The notes: a model not told the origin generated them from the sequence alone. 64,000 bases of DNA from Chromobacterium rhizoryzae (GCF_020544465.1 NZ_CP066126.1:5084001-5148000); one strand, 5' to 3'; shown: positions 1-8,021, numbered from the stretch's first letter. Made by a program: numbers and translations.

Positions 1-491
1 TCGGCCTCACCGTCAAGCTGGACCGGCTGATGCTGTCCGCCGACAGCCTGCCGCTGGCGGTGGACGCCCACCGCCTGGCCAGCCAGAAACCGCAGGCCAA
101 GGCCGCGACGCCGGCCAGCGCGCCGCTGTGGGAACGCTTGGTGGCCGACGTCAGCAAGAGCCTGGGCGAGCTGATCCATATCCGCCGCATGGACAAGCCC
201 GAAGCGCTGCTGCTGTCGCCGGAGCAAGCCTTCTTCCTGCGGGAAAACCTGAAAATGCGCCTGCTGGACGCGCGCCTGGCGCTGATCCAGCGCGACGGCA
301 AGACCTTCGCCGCCGACATCGTGGCCGCGCGCAGCTATGTGCAGCGTTACTTCGACCGCGACGCTCCGGCCGTCACCCAATGGCTGGGCACGCTGGGCGA
401 ACTGGAAGGCGCGCCGCTGGACGTGGCGCTGCCGGACATGAACGCCAGCCTCAAATCGGTGCGCGACGCCCAAGGCGCGGCAGGAGAATAA
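1..491 (+). CDS. hemX: HemX, C-terminal part (truncated by window edge)
   Basis: The reading frame is open from the first in-frame codon at base 3, so the start lies to the left of the window. The visible 162 residues match the periplasmic C-terminal part of the HemX (uroporphyrinogen-III C-methyltransferase-like) membrane protein: a helical region with LWERLVADVSKSLGELIHIRR, then an ENLKMRLLDARLALIQRD stretch that is typical of the family. The N-terminal anchor and any catalytic part are not visible. HemX of this type is generally considered non-catalytic, with an accessory role in heme biosynthesis. It ends 3 bases before the hemY start, as in the usual hemCDXY operon, so the two are almost certainly co-transcribed. 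Confidence 0.85.
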   Translation, partial: GLTVKLDRLMLSADSLPLAVDAHRLASQKPQAKAATPASAPLWERLVADVSKSLGELIHIRRMDKPEALLLSPEQAFFLRENLKMRLLDARLALIQRDGKTFAADIVAARSYVQRYFDRDAPAVTQWLGTLGELEGAPLDVALPDMNASLKSVRDAQGAAGE

Positions 492-494
492 ACC

Positions 495-1703
495 GTGAAA
501 TTCGCCTTGTGGATTACCGGGCTGTTTGCCCTCGCGGTGCTGGTCGGCCTGGCCGCCACCCTGAACACCGGCTACGCCATCCTGTTCCTGCCGCCTTACC
601 GGATGGAAGTGTCCTTCAACCTGCTGATCGTGTCGGTGGTGGCGCTGATCTTCGTGGTGCACCTGGTGCTGCGCATGGTGGCGGTGGCCGCCAATCTGCC
701 GGCGGAAGTGCGCCGCTTCCAGCGCCAGAAAAAGCTGAAAGCCTCCCGCCACGCGCTGCGCGAAGCCGGCATTTCCTACTTTGAAGGCCGTTTCCAGAAA
801 GCCGAGCGCGAGGCCAGCAAATCGCTGGACGACGAATACTCGCCGGAAAACAAGGCGCTGGCGCTCTTGATCGCCGCCCGTTCCGCCGGCGCCGCCGGCG
901 ATCTGGACAAGCGGGACGGCTATCTGGCGCAACTGGACGCCATGCCGCCGCGGCTGCAGCTGGCGCGCCATATGCTGGACGCGGAACTGAAGCTGGAAGC
1001 CAAGGACCCGCTGGGCGCCTTGGCCGCCATCGAACGCGCGCGCGCGCTGTCGCCCAATCTGACCAACGCCTTGCGGCTGGAATTGAAGGTCCGTCTGTTG
1101 CAGAAGCAGCCGGAGGCGGTGCTGGCGCTGACCGAGAAACTGCTCAAGGCCGACGCGCTGGAGCCGGAACAGGCGCGGCGCTACCGCTTGGCCGCCTACC
1201 AGCAACAGCTGGTGACGCTGCTGGGCGGTCAGGAAATCCGCGACTGGCTGCGCCGCATTCCGGAAGCCGAACGCAGCAACCCGCAGCTGATGGACCAGGT
1301 GGTGGCGCGGCTGATCGTGCTGCAGGACTACGACTACGCCGCCACCTTGCTGGCCGGCGCGCTGGCCAACGACGACCACGACACCCCGGAGCTGTCTCGC
1401 GAACTGGGCAAGCTGGCCGAGCACCTGAGCGAGGACAAGCGCCTGGAACTGCTGAAAACCGCGGAAAACTGGCTGAAGAAGCGGCCGCGCGACCACTGGC
1501 TGCTGATGGCCTTGGGCCGTCTGGCCCTGTGCCAGCAGCTGTGGGGCAAGGCGCAGAGCTATCTGGAAGCCAGCGCCTCGATCTCGCCGACGCTGTGCGC
1601 CCACGCCGAGCTGGCGCGGCTGTTCGAAGCCACCGGCAAGGAAGAGCTGGCGGCTCAGCATTACAACAAGAGCCTGGAGCTGGCGCTGAAACAGGGCTGC
1701 TGA
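495..1703 (+). CDS. hemY: HemY, TPR-containing inner-membrane protein
   Basis: This 402-residue protein matches the proteobacterial HemY family (not the protoporphyrinogen oxidase of the same name). Two hydrophobic segments sit near residues 4-24 and 40-65. They are followed by a long helical region rich in A/L/E/K repeats, read as TPR-like, that would face the cytoplasm or membrane surface. The start is GTG at 495 with CAGGAG about 8 bases upstream, and only 3 bases separate it from hemX. The length is normal for the family. The gene ends the heme operon and an intrinsic terminator follows. The exact biochemical role of HemY is unsettled; an association with late heme-pathway enzymes is family knowledge. 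Confidence 0.88.
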   Translation: MKFALWITGLFALAVLVGLAATLNTGYAILFLPPYRMEVSFNLLIVSVVALIFVVHLVLRMVAVAANLPAEVRRFQRQKKLKASRHALREAGISYFEGRFQKAEREASKSLDDEYSPENKALALLIAARSAGAAGDLDKRDGYLAQLDAMPPRLQLARHMLDAELKLEAKDPLGALAAIERARALSPNLTNALRLELKVRLLQKQPEAVLALTEKLLKADALEPEQARRYRLAAYQQQLVTLLGGQEIRDWLRRIPEAERSNPQLMDQVVARLIVLQDYDYAATLLAGALANDDHDTPELSRELGKLAEHLSEDKRLELLKTAENWLKKRPRDHWLLMALGRLALCQQLWGKAQSYLEASASISPTLCAHAELARLFEATGKEELAAQHYNKSLELALKQGC

Positions 1704-1721
1704 TCCCGGGGACTCCATACG

Positions 1722-1753
1722 AAAAAGGACATGCTCGCGCATGTCCTTTTTTA
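1722..1753 (+). terminator. Intrinsic terminator after hemXY
   Basis: An AAAGGACATG / CATGTCCTTT stem with a short CTCGCG loop is followed by a run of T, 20 bases after the hemY stop. It would end the heme operon before the oppositely oriented yqaA gene. Confidence 0.85.
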
Positions 1754-1774
1754 TTTGCCCTGATTGTTATCGGC

Positions 1775-2191
1775 TCAACTCGACAACAGCAGCACCCCCC
1801 AGGCCAAGGCCAGATAGCGCGCCGCCTTGCCCAGGGTCAGCCACAGAATGCTGGACCACCAGGGCAGGCGCAGCCAGCCGGCGGCCAAGGGGATGGCGTC
1901 GCCGATCACCGGCAGCCAGGATAGGGCCAGCACCGCCGGGCCGAAACGCTGAAACCAGCCGGCCAGCCGCGGCGGCAGCTCCTTGCGCGGCGCCAGCCGC
2001 CCCAGCCACAGACTGGTGACGCTGCCGGCGGTATTGGCCACCGTGGCCACCAGCAAGGCCGGCCACAGCCACTCCGGCCATTTGTACAGAAAGGCGGACA
2101 GCGCCAGTTCGGAATTGCCGGGCAGGATGGTGGACGAGGTGAAGGCCGACACCGCCAGCCCGCCCAGGCCCAGCCAAACCAAATGACTCAT
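1775..2191 (-). CDS. YqaA-family small inner-membrane protein (DedA/SNARE-associated type)
   Basis: This 138-residue, strongly hydrophobic protein has the YqaA signature: an N-terminal helix, then SSTILPGNSE with its conserved Pro-Gly, a short polar loop, and a second half containing LPVIGDAIPLAAGWLR. About four membrane segments can be seen. The family belongs to the DedA/VTT superfamily, thought to act in membrane lipid or small-solute transport, but YqaA has no firmly assigned substrate. The ATG overlaps the stop codon of cyaY by four bases (ATGA), indicating translational coupling in a two-gene cyaY-yqaA unit. Confidence 0.8.
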   Translation of the reverse strand: MSHLVWLGLGGLAVSAFTSSTILPGNSELALSAFLYKWPEWLWPALLVATVANTAGSVTSLWLGRLAPRKELPPRLAGWFQRFGPAVLALSWLPVIGDAIPLAAGWLRLPWWSSILWLTLGKAARYLALAWGVLLLSS

Positions 2192-2505
2192 TCATCAAAC
2201 CCGATGGTTTCGCCGCAGGCGGCGGCGATGGCGGCGCTGAGCGTGGAGAAGAACTCCGAACCGTCGCGCGCGGCGATCCAGCGGCCGTCGCGGAAGGCGA
2301 AGTGGTAGCCGCCGCTCTTGGCCGCGATCCACAGCTCCTGATTGGCGGTGTGGCGGTTGACGATGATCTTGGCGCCGTCGCTGAACTCGATGTCCAGCAC
2401 ATTGCCGGACACCAGGTAGTCGGCGTCTAGGTCATTGTCGTCGATGGCGGCTTCGATGCGTGCGAAGATGGCGTCGGTGTGCCGCAGAAATTCGGTTTCG
2501 TTCAT
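2188..2505 (-). CDS. cyaY: Iron-sulfur cluster assembly protein CyaY (frataxin)
   Basis: This 105-residue protein has the full frataxin fold signature. An acidic N-terminal helix (residues 1-27, including DAIFARIEAAIDD) would bind iron. The beta-sheet strands include VLDIEFSDGAKIIVNRH, then the conserved Q-E-LW-AAKSGGYHF stretch and the C-terminal helix. It is a cytoplasmic regulator or iron donor for the IscS/IscU Fe-S cluster machinery. The gene is divergent from the lptM lipoprotein gene, an arrangement common in proteobacteria, and its stop overlaps the downstream yqaA start. Confidence 0.93.
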   Translation of the reverse strand: MNETEFLRHTDAIFARIEAAIDDNDLDADYLVSGNVLDIEFSDGAKIIVNRHTANQELWIAAKSGGYHFAFRDGRWIAARDGSEFFSTLSAAIAAACGETIGFDE

Positions 2506-2640
2506 TGCGCTTTCCCGTTGAATGACGGCCTGGACGCCGTCTTGGCGCGGCTCAGGCCTTGATCGCCGGGCGCATCGGAATCACACGACGCGCCGCAGCT
2601 TTGCTAGTATCCAGATTTTGCCACATTGGAACTCATTCGT

Positions 2641-2829
2641 ATGCGCACCTTGCTGGCTTGTGCAAGCCTGACCCTGTTCCTGGCCGCCTGCGGCTTCAAA
2701 GGCCCCTTGTATCTGCCCGCCCCCGCCGCCAAGCCGGCCGCCGCCGCGCCGGCCGTCAAACCCGCGGCCAAGGCCGACGCCTCCGCTCCGCGCGCCGCGG
2801 CCGAACCAGCCGCTCCCGCCGTCCGCTGA
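2641..2829 (+). CDS. lptM: LptM-type small lipoprotein (YifL family)
   Basis: This small lipoprotein of 62 residues has a signal peptide ending in the lipobox LAAC at about residues 14-17, followed directly by GFKGPLYLP, the hallmark of LptM/YifL. The rest is a low-complexity Pro/Ala/Lys tail that is longer than in E. coli. LptM stabilises the outer-membrane LPS translocon LptD/E in enterics; transfer of that role here is inference. The start at 2641 is chosen because the preceding in-frame ATG would add five residues ahead of an otherwise normal signal peptide. In many proteobacteria lysA follows this gene, but here an aminotransferase does. Confidence 0.82.
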   Translation: MRTLLACASLTLFLAACGFKGPLYLPAPAAKPAAAAPAVKPAAKADASAPRAAAEPAAPAVR

Positions 2830-2966
2830 CGGTTCCCGCCGCGCTTTGGGCCCGGCGCGGCGGCCGCGAAATGCCGAAGACATATTGATATTCCCACGCG
2901 GTTTCCTGCGCTTCAGTCATATCCTTTACACTCAAAGGCTGTATCTGCAGATTAAAGGAGCCGCCG
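2830..2966. other. Intergenic hairpin downstream of lptM
   Basis: CCGCCGCGC and GCGCGGCGG form a strong GC stem at about 2837-2865, with no following T-run. It may act as an RNA-stabilising or weak termination hairpin before the aminotransferase. Nothing else is recognised in the gap. Confidence 0.4.
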
Positions 2967-4061
2967 ATGTCCCACTTCGCCCGTCATCTGGAACATCACA
3001 CCATCGTCAACCCCTTTCCCGGCATCGCCAAGCTGGAAGCGGCCTTGGGTCACCGCATCGGCGCGCGCATCGGCTCCAATGAAAGCATGGCCAAGCCGGC
3101 CTCGCCGCTGACGGCGGAATTCGGCGAGATGATGACGGAGCTGGCCCGGCTCTACCCGGACCCCTACGCGCACGGGCTGCGCCAGCGCGCAGCCGCCCAC
3201 AACCGCGTGGACCCGAGCCAGGTACTGTTCGACACCGGCGCCGACAGCCTGATCCTGCTGGCGCTGCGCCTGGCCTGTAATGTCGGCGACGCGGTGGTGT
3301 GCACCGCCGGCACCTATCCCACTTTCCGCTATTTCGCCGAAGGCGTGGGCGCGCGCATCCTGGAAGTGCCCTACCAGCAGCAAGGCGACCGGCTGCAAGC
3401 CGATCTGCCGCGGCTGGCGGAGGTGGCGCGCGCCGAGCGCGCCGCCGTGCTCTATCTCGCCAACCCGGACAATCCCAGCGGCCATTACTGGGGCGCGGAC
3501 GATATCCTGGCGCTGCGCGAAATGCTGCCCTCGTCCACGCTGTTGATTCTGGACGAGGCCTACGTCGATTTCTGCGTGGACGCGCAGGACGCGCCGCCGC
3601 AAGGCGCGCTGCCCAACACGCTGCGGCTGCGCACCTTGTCCAAAGCCTATGCGCTGGCCGGCCTGCGGGTGGGCTACGCCGTCGGCCCGCAGCACATCGT
3701 CGCCAAGGCGGACCAGATACGGCCTCAATTCGCGCTGTCCAGCTTCGCCCAGCTGGCGGCTCAAATCGTGTTGGACGATCCGGACTACTCGCGCCAGCTG
3801 ATCGCCGCCACCATCCATCTGCGCGACAAGCTGTCCGACGCCTTGCGCGCGCGCGATCTGGTGGTGATGCCCTCGCACACCAACTTCGTCTGCATCGCCT
3901 ATCGCGACGCCGCCAGCAGCGAGGCCATTCACCGCCAACTGCTGTCCGACGGCATCGCCGTCCACCGGCCGCCGCATCCGGCGGTGCGCCATCTGCTGCG
4001 CGTCACCGCGCAGCCGCAGGCGCTGTCGGCCAAGGTGATGGCGGCGCTGGCGGAAGGTTAA
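2967..4061 (+). CDS. HisC-like class I/II PLP aminotransferase
   Basis: This 364-residue fold-type I aminotransferase is close to histidinol-phosphate aminotransferases. N-P-D-N-P-S-G at residues 166-172 binds PLP and substrate, DEAYVDF at 196-202 carries the PLP-pyridine Asp, and SKAYALAGLRVGY carries the Schiff-base lysine at about K226. It starts at ATG 2967 with AAGGAG upstream. No other his gene is nearby, so it may act on another amino acid or phosphorylated substrate rather than in the histidine pathway. Its TAA stop is also the first three bases of a dispersed repeat (type E), a pattern repeated across this window. Confidence 0.75.
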   Translation: MSHFARHLEHHTIVNPFPGIAKLEAALGHRIGARIGSNESMAKPASPLTAEFGEMMTELARLYPDPYAHGLRQRAAAHNRVDPSQVLFDTGADSLILLALRLACNVGDAVVCTAGTYPTFRYFAEGVGARILEVPYQQQGDRLQADLPRLAEVARAERAAVLYLANPDNPSGHYWGADDILALREMLPSSTLLILDEAYVDFCVDAQDAPPQGALPNTLRLRTLSKAYALAGLRVGYAVGPQHIVAKADQIRPQFALSSFAQLAAQIVLDDPDYSRQLIAATIHLRDKLSDALRARDLVVMPSHTNFVCIAYRDAASSEAIHRQLLSDGIAVHRPPHPAVRHLLRVTAQPQALSAKVMAALAEG

Positions 4062-4207
4062 GAAGCGGCTCAACATCCGCTGCGCTTCGTGATACGAGGC
4101 GCGGCGAGCACCGCTTCGTAAACGCCCACGCGCTACGCGTGCGTTTCGCTTCCTCAGCGGTTTTCGCCTTGTCTCGCGCTGGCTCGCAAGACTTTGAACC
4201 GCTCTCC
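4059..4207 (-). repeat. Dispersed repeat type E, copy E1 (diverged)
   Basis: Reverse-orientation, diverged copy of the about 145-bp type E repeat. It begins TAAGAAGCGGCTCAA, corresponding to the family end TAAGAACCTGTTCAA, and closes with GACTTTGAACCGC. The internal CTCAGCGGTTTTCGCCTTGTC block is conserved. The first three bases are the stop codon of the HisC-like gene. Confidence 0.75.
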
Positions 4208-4213
4208 CGCCCC

Positions 4214-4255
4214 ATAAAAAACGCCCTGGACCGGCTAGCGGCCCAGGGCGCGGTC
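4214..4255 (-). terminator. Intrinsic terminator of the mgtC-family gene
   Basis: On the minus strand a CGCCCTGG/CCAGGGCG-type stem is followed by a T-run (A-run at 4216-4221 on the plus strand). It lies 16 bases past the stop of the MgtC-family gene. Confidence 0.8.
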
Positions 4256-4270
4256 TTTTCCCCGCCGTCC

Positions 4271-4996
4271 TCACTCCGAGGTGCTGGGGTTCCAGTAAGC
4301 CTGGCTGATGAAAGGCTGGGCCACCAGCTTGGCGGCGATCTCCTCCAGCTCCTCCCACTCCACCGAGGTGGACAGCAAGGTGGCGGTCATCTCCACCTCG
4401 TCGTCGCCGAAGGGCTCCACGTCCAGATCCCCCACCGGGTATTTGGACTCCTCCAGCAGATCGCTGAGCAAGGCCATCGCGTGCTTCTGGCCGGAACGGC
4501 TGGAAATCACGCACAGCTGGTAAGTGACTTCGCTGGTTTCGTCGTCGATCGGCTTGCGGTTGATGGAGTTCACCACCGGACGCAGCAAGGTGTTGCTGGC
4601 CAAGACGAACAGCGTGATCAGAAAGGCCTGCGGAATCTGACCGGCGCCGGCGCTGGCGCCGACCGCGGCCGAGCCCCACAAGGTGGCGGCGGTGTTCAAG
4701 CCGCGCACGTTCAGGCCTTCCTTCATGATGGTGCCGGCGCCCAGAAAGCCGACGCCGGACACCACGTAGGACGCCACCCGCGCCGCGCCGCCGGTGCCGT
4801 CCAGCTGCAGCGCCATGTCGACGAAGGCCGCCGCGCCCACCGCCACCAGGGTATTGGTTCGCAAGCCGGCGGTACGCTGACGGAACTGCCGCTCATAGCC
4901 AATGGCCGAGCCCAGGATGAAAGCCGTCAACAGGCTGAGCAAGGTTTGCAGCAGACCAGACCCGTTGAAGCCCAGAAACTGCAGTAAGGTTTCCAC
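4271..4996 (-). CDS. MgtC/SapB-family inner-membrane protein
   Basis: This 241-residue protein has the MgtC membrane domain in the first about 140 residues. Visible signatures are GSAIGYERQFRQRTAGLRTN, the VGVGFLGAG-like stretch (VSGVGFLGAGTIMKEG) and GLNTAATLW. A soluble C-terminal domain of about 90 residues with an ACT-like alpha/beta pattern follows. MgtC proteins influence Mg2+ homeostasis, the F-ATPase and intracellular survival in pathogens; whether this copy does so is inference. The start is GTG at 4996, supported by AGGAGG a few bases upstream. It is monocistronic, with its own terminator. No M-box-like leader was recognised in the 300 bases upstream. Confidence 0.85.
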   Translation of the reverse strand: METLLQFLGFNGSGLLQTLLSLLTAFILGSAIGYERQFRQRTAGLRTNTLVAVGAAAFVDMALQLDGTGGAARVASYVVSGVGFLGAGTIMKEGLNVRGLNTAATLWGSAAVGASAGAGQIPQAFLITLFVLASNTLLRPVVNSINRKPIDDETSEVTYQLCVISSRSGQKHAMALLSDLLEESKYPVGDLDVEPFGDDEVEMTATLLSTSVEWEELEEIAAKLVAQPFISQAYWNPSTSE

Positions 4997-5297
4997 TTCT
5001 TATTCCTCCTGCGGTCGATTGAAAAAACAGCGCTCCCGTCGCGCCGGGAAACAGTCAGGCAGTTTGCCACATCCGCGTCACCGGGTCGTGTCCGACCAGG
5101 CGATTGCTGCGAGCGATGCACACGTGGCGCCGGCCCAAGCAGGAAAATTGACAACGGCGGATTCCTGCTGACAGTACGCTGTCAGCAGGGGGGCCGCACA
5201 CTGTCCTCCAGGCCGCAACGCCGCCTCCGTCCCGCCCGGAAGCGGCGCCGGGATATTCCCGGCCGGATCTCGATAAAACCTGTTCAAGGAGTGTGCC
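4997..5297. other. Intergenic region between the mgtC-family gene and the VOC operon
   Basis: About 300 bases with no gene on either strand. It carries the divergent control region for the mgtC-family gene (minus) and the VOC-EVE-WYL operon (plus), including the inverted repeat and possible promoter listed separately. Confidence 0.6.
5146..5189 (+). promoter_or_regulatory. Possible promoter with an 11-bp inverted repeat over the -10
   Basis: TTGACA at 5146-5151 and ACAGTA 17 bases later form a plausible sigma-70 promoter pointing at the VOC operon. A perfect 11-bp inverted repeat, CCTGCTGACAG/CTGTCAGCAGG with a TACG centre (5164-5189), covers the -10. That is where a repressor would sit. The WYL regulator encoded in the operon is a candidate ligand, by inference only. 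Confidence 0.4.
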
Positions 5298-5666
5298 ATG
5301 TCCCCCGTTCTACACTGGTTTGAAATTCCCGTGCTCCAATTCGAGCGCGCCGTCGCCTTCTATCAACAGGCGCTGCGGGTGGAGCTGCAAGAAGAGAGCT
5401 TCGACAATAATCGCATGGCCCTGTTTCCCCAAACCGGCGACAGTTGCGGCGGCGCGCTGCTCAGCTGCCCGCAAGCCCGCCCCCATGTCGACGGCGTGCG
5501 CGTCTATCTGGACGGCGGCGCCGATCTCGACGCCACGCTGGAACGGATCAAGAGCGCCGGCGGCATCGTGGTGCAGCCCAAGACCGCGCTGCCGGAGAAC
5601 TGGGGCCAGATCGCGCTGTTTTCCGATCCGGACGGCAACCTGATCGGCCTGCACAGCGCCGCATGA
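5298..5666 (+). CDS. VOC-family (glyoxalase/bleomycin-resistance fold) protein
   Basis: This 122-residue protein consists of a single vicinal-oxygen-chelate domain. It opens with the typical WFEIPVLQFERAVAFYQQAL and closes with IALFSDPDGNLIGLHS, where the final strand normally supplies a metal-ligand Glu; here the position is not clearly a ligand. Single-domain VOC proteins of this kind are dimeric dioxygenases, glyoxalases or binding proteins, and the substrate cannot be told. The start is ATG 5298 with AAGGAG 7 bases upstream. The stop overlaps the next start (ATGA), so the VOC, EVE and WYL genes form one tight operon. Confidence 0.82.
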   Translation: MSPVLHWFEIPVLQFERAVAFYQQALRVELQEESFDNNRMALFPQTGDSCGGALLSCPQARPHVDGVRVYLDGGADLDATLERIKSAGGIVVQPKTALPENWGQIALFSDPDGNLIGLHSAA

Positions 5667-6115
5667 GCCGGCGCTACTGGATAGGCGTGGCCAGCCGCGA
5701 CCATGTTCGGCGCGGTCTGGCCGGCGGCTTCGCCCAGCTCTGCCACGGCAAGGCCGCGCCGCTCAGGCGGATGGCGGCCGGCGACGGCCTGATCTATTAC
5801 TCGCCGGTGCTGAGCCTGGAGGGGCGCGAGCCCTGCCAGCGCTTCACCGCCGTCGGCCTGGCGGCGGACGCGCGGGTCTATCCCTTCCGGGTCAGCGCCG
5901 ATTTCGAACCCTACCGGCGCGACATCGCCTTCTGGCCGGCGGAGGACGCCGACATCCGTCCGCTGCTCGGTCAATTGGCCTTTATCGCGGATCCGGCGCG
6001 CTGGGGCTACGCTTTCCGCTTTGGCCACCTGGAAATCGGCCGTGCCGATTTCCTGTTGATCGCGCGCGCAATGCGGGCGACACTGCCGCCATCCATGCTG
6101 CGGGAATCCGACTGA
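5663..6115 (+). CDS. EVE-domain protein
   Basis: This 150-residue EVE-domain protein begins MSRRYWIGVASRDHV, with the conserved W/I-G-V-A-S-R-D-H-V-x-x-G opening. GDGLIYYSP and the F-A-D-P-A-R-W-G-Y-F-R-G-H-like C-terminal half follow. EVE domains share the PUA-like fold with YTH and recognise modified bases in DNA or RNA. They are often linked to restriction or programmed responses, but no restriction gene is adjacent here. The ATG at 5663 overlaps the VOC stop by four bases, and the stop directly abuts the start of the WYL regulator. A role in sensing modified nucleic acid is inference. Confidence 0.78.
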   Translation: MSRRYWIGVASRDHVRRGLAGGFAQLCHGKAAPLRRMAAGDGLIYYSPVLSLEGREPCQRFTAVGLAADARVYPFRVSADFEPYRRDIAFWPAEDADIRPLLGQLAFIADPARWGYAFRFGHLEIGRADFLLIARAMRATLPPSMLRESD

Positions 6116-6829
6116 ATGCGCCGAGCCGACCGACTGGTCCAAATCCTCTTGCTGCTGCGCGGCCGCCGCCGCACCACCGCCCGGCAATTGGCCGAATGGC
6201 TGGAGGTGACTCCGCGCACCGTCTACCGCGATATGGCGGACCTGATGGCCAGCGGCGCGCCGGTCAACGGCGAGGCCGGCGAGGGGTATTGGCTGGAAGC
6301 CGGCTTCACGCCGCCGGCGGTGGCGTTTTCCGCGCGCGAACTGGCGGCGCTGGAAGTGGGCGCCCGCATGCTGGCCGCCTGGGCCGACCGCGACACCGCG
6401 GCGGCGGCGCAATCGGCGCTAGGCCGCATCCACGCGGTGCTGGGCTCGTCCGGCCTGCCGCCGGAACCGCTATACGCGCCGACGTCGGGCAATTACCCGC
6501 GCGAGCGCTTGGCGCCGCTGCGCGACGCCATCGTCTCCCGCCAGCCGCTATGGGTGGACTACCGCGACGAAAGCGGCCGCGGCAGCCAGCGCGCCTTGAT
6601 GCCGCTGGCGCTGTTCTTCTGGGGCGACCGCTGGCTGCTGGCCGCCTGGTGCGGACTGCGCCTGGACTACCGCAGCTTCCGCGTGGACCGGCTGCAAAGC
6701 TGGCGCGCCACGGACTTGAGCTGTCCGCCCGGGGTCAGCCTGGCCGGCTATCTGAGCCATGTGGACGCCGGCGGCCAGGCGCTGGCCTGGCTGGAACAAC
6801 ACCAGCGCCAACCCTGGCATCAGGAATAA
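6116..6829 (+). CDS. YafY-type HTH-WYL transcriptional regulator
   Basis: The protein has 237 residues. An N-terminal winged HTH (residues about 1-60, with RRTTARQLAEWLEVTPRTVYRDM as the recognition helix) is followed by a linker and a WYL domain around residues 130-215. LWVDYRDESG and a W-LLAAWC--LDYRSFRVDRL stretch are visible there. WYL domains bind nucleic-acid-like or small ligands and control metabolism or phage defence. The start directly follows the EVE stop (TGAATG), so it is probably translated by coupling. It likely controls its own operon. Its TAA stop forms the first bases of repeat B1. Confidence 0.85.
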   Translation: MRRADRLVQILLLLRGRRRTTARQLAEWLEVTPRTVYRDMADLMASGAPVNGEAGEGYWLEAGFTPPAVAFSARELAALEVGARMLAAWADRDTAAAAQSALGRIHAVLGSSGLPPEPLYAPTSGNYPRERLAPLRDAIVSRQPLWVDYRDESGRGSQRALMPLALFFWGDRWLLAAWCGLRLDYRSFRVDRLQSWRATDLSCPPGVSLAGYLSHVDAGGQALAWLEQHQRQPWHQE

Positions 6830-6944
6830 GACCCGCTAACAAAACCCCTGATCCCGCGTTGCGCCTCCTTGTCGTACTACGGGTACTGCCTGCGTCGGCG
6901 CGCCTTGGCTCAGGTTCTCTGCGAGGTGTTGTTAGCGGCTCTAA
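6827..6944 (+). repeat. Dispersed repeat type B, copy B1
   Basis: 118-bp repeat with inverted ends (TAAGACCCGCTAACAA and TTGTTAGCGGCTCTAA). The interior includes GTACTGCCTGCGTCGGCGCG, which is shared with B3. The opening TAA is the stop codon of the WYL gene. Other copies are at 37844 (reverse) and 39504. Confidence 0.8.
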
Positions 6945-6960
6945 GCGCCGCGTCGCCGGC

Positions 6961-7935
6961 TCAAGGCAGCAGGATGATGGAGCCACTGGTCTTGCGCCCT
7001 TCCAGATCGCGGTGCGCCTGCGCCGCCTCGGCCAGAGGATAGCGATGCGAAGGCGCCACCTTGATCCTGCCGTCCGCCACTCGTTCGAACAGCGCCTGGG
7101 CCGAAGCCTCCAGCTCCGCGCGGCTGGCGATGTAATCGGCCAGCTTGGGCCGGGTGAAGAACAGAGAGCCGCGGCTGGTCAATTCCAGCGGCGCGAACGG
7201 CGGCACCGCGCCGGAGGCGTTGCCGAAGCTGACCAGCATGCCGCGCGGGCTCAGGCTGGCCAGCGAGATCTGGAAAGTGTCCTTGCCCACCGAATCGTAA
7301 ACCACCGGCACGCCCTGGCCGCCGGTGATCTCGCTCACCCTGGCCACTACGTCTTCGCGGCTGTAATTGATCACATGCTGGCAGCCCAGACCGCGCACGA
7401 TGTCGGCCTTGGCGTCGGAGCCGACGGTGCCGATCACCGTCGCGCCCAGCGCCGTCAGCCACTGCACCGCGATCTGGCCGACGCCGCCGGCGGCGGCGTG
7501 CCACAGCACGGTCTGCCCCGGCCGCACCGGGTAGCTGCGCTGCACCAGATACTCCACGGTCATGCCCTGCAACATCATGCAGGCGGCGGATTCGTCGCTG
7601 ATGCCGTCGGGAATCTTCACCAGCACCGCCGCCGGCAACAGCCGTTCGCTGCTGTAAGCGCCCAGCGGGCCGCCGGCGTATGCGACGCGGTCGCCCACCG
7701 CCAGGCCAGACACCTCCGGCCCCAGCGCCTCCACCACCCCCGCCGCTTCCTGGCCCAGGCCGGACGGCAGCGGCAGCGGATACAGGCCGCTGCGCTGATA
7801 GGTGTCGATGAAGTTGACGCCGATGGCGGTGTGACGCACCCGCACCTGGCCCGGTCCCGGCGCGGCCAGCGTCTGGCTCTGCAGGCCCAGCACTTCCGGC
7901 CCGCCGGTATGGGAGAAAACGATGGCTTGAGTCAT
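6961..7935 (-). CDS. qor: NADPH:quinone oxidoreductase (zinc-free MDR family)
   Basis: The protein has 324 residues, the normal length for QOR/zeta-crystallin. It opens with the catalytic GroES-like domain (VNFIDTYQRSGLYPLPLPSG, the QOR signature, near residues 40-59). The Rossmann NADPH-binding domain follows, with AAGGVG at 148-153. The zinc ligands of classical alcohol dehydrogenases are absent. It would reduce quinones one electron at a time using NADPH, in the cytoplasm. The start is placed at ATG 7935 because GAGGAGG lies 5-11 bases upstream; a longer in-frame extension lacks such a site. It is monocistronic. Confidence 0.87.
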   Translation of the reverse strand: MTQAIVFSHTGGPEVLGLQSQTLAAPGPGQVRVRHTAIGVNFIDTYQRSGLYPLPLPSGLGQEAAGVVEALGPEVSGLAVGDRVAYAGGPLGAYSSERLLPAAVLVKIPDGISDESAACMMLQGMTVEYLVQRSYPVRPGQTVLWHAAAGGVGQIAVQWLTALGATVIGTVGSDAKADIVRGLGCQHVINYSREDVVARVSEITGGQGVPVVYDSVGKDTFQISLASLSPRGMLVSFGNASGAVPPFAPLELTSRGSLFFTRPKLADYIASRAELEASAQALFERVADGRIKVAPSHRYPLAEAAQAHRDLEGRKTSGSIILLP

Positions 7936-8021
7936 GGCGGCCTCCTCGGCGCAAAAAATCCAGTGTGCGGCAGCGCCTTCCCCCGGACAAGCCACTGTCG
8001 CAGAACAGACTGTTTCGATGC

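Noticed and set aside
2952..4679. 575-codon open frame on the minus strand across the HisC-like gene
   Set aside because: It is antisense to a gene with clear PLP motifs, has Arg/Gly/Gln-rich composition typical of high-GC shadow frames, and runs on through repeat E1 and into the mgtC-family gene.
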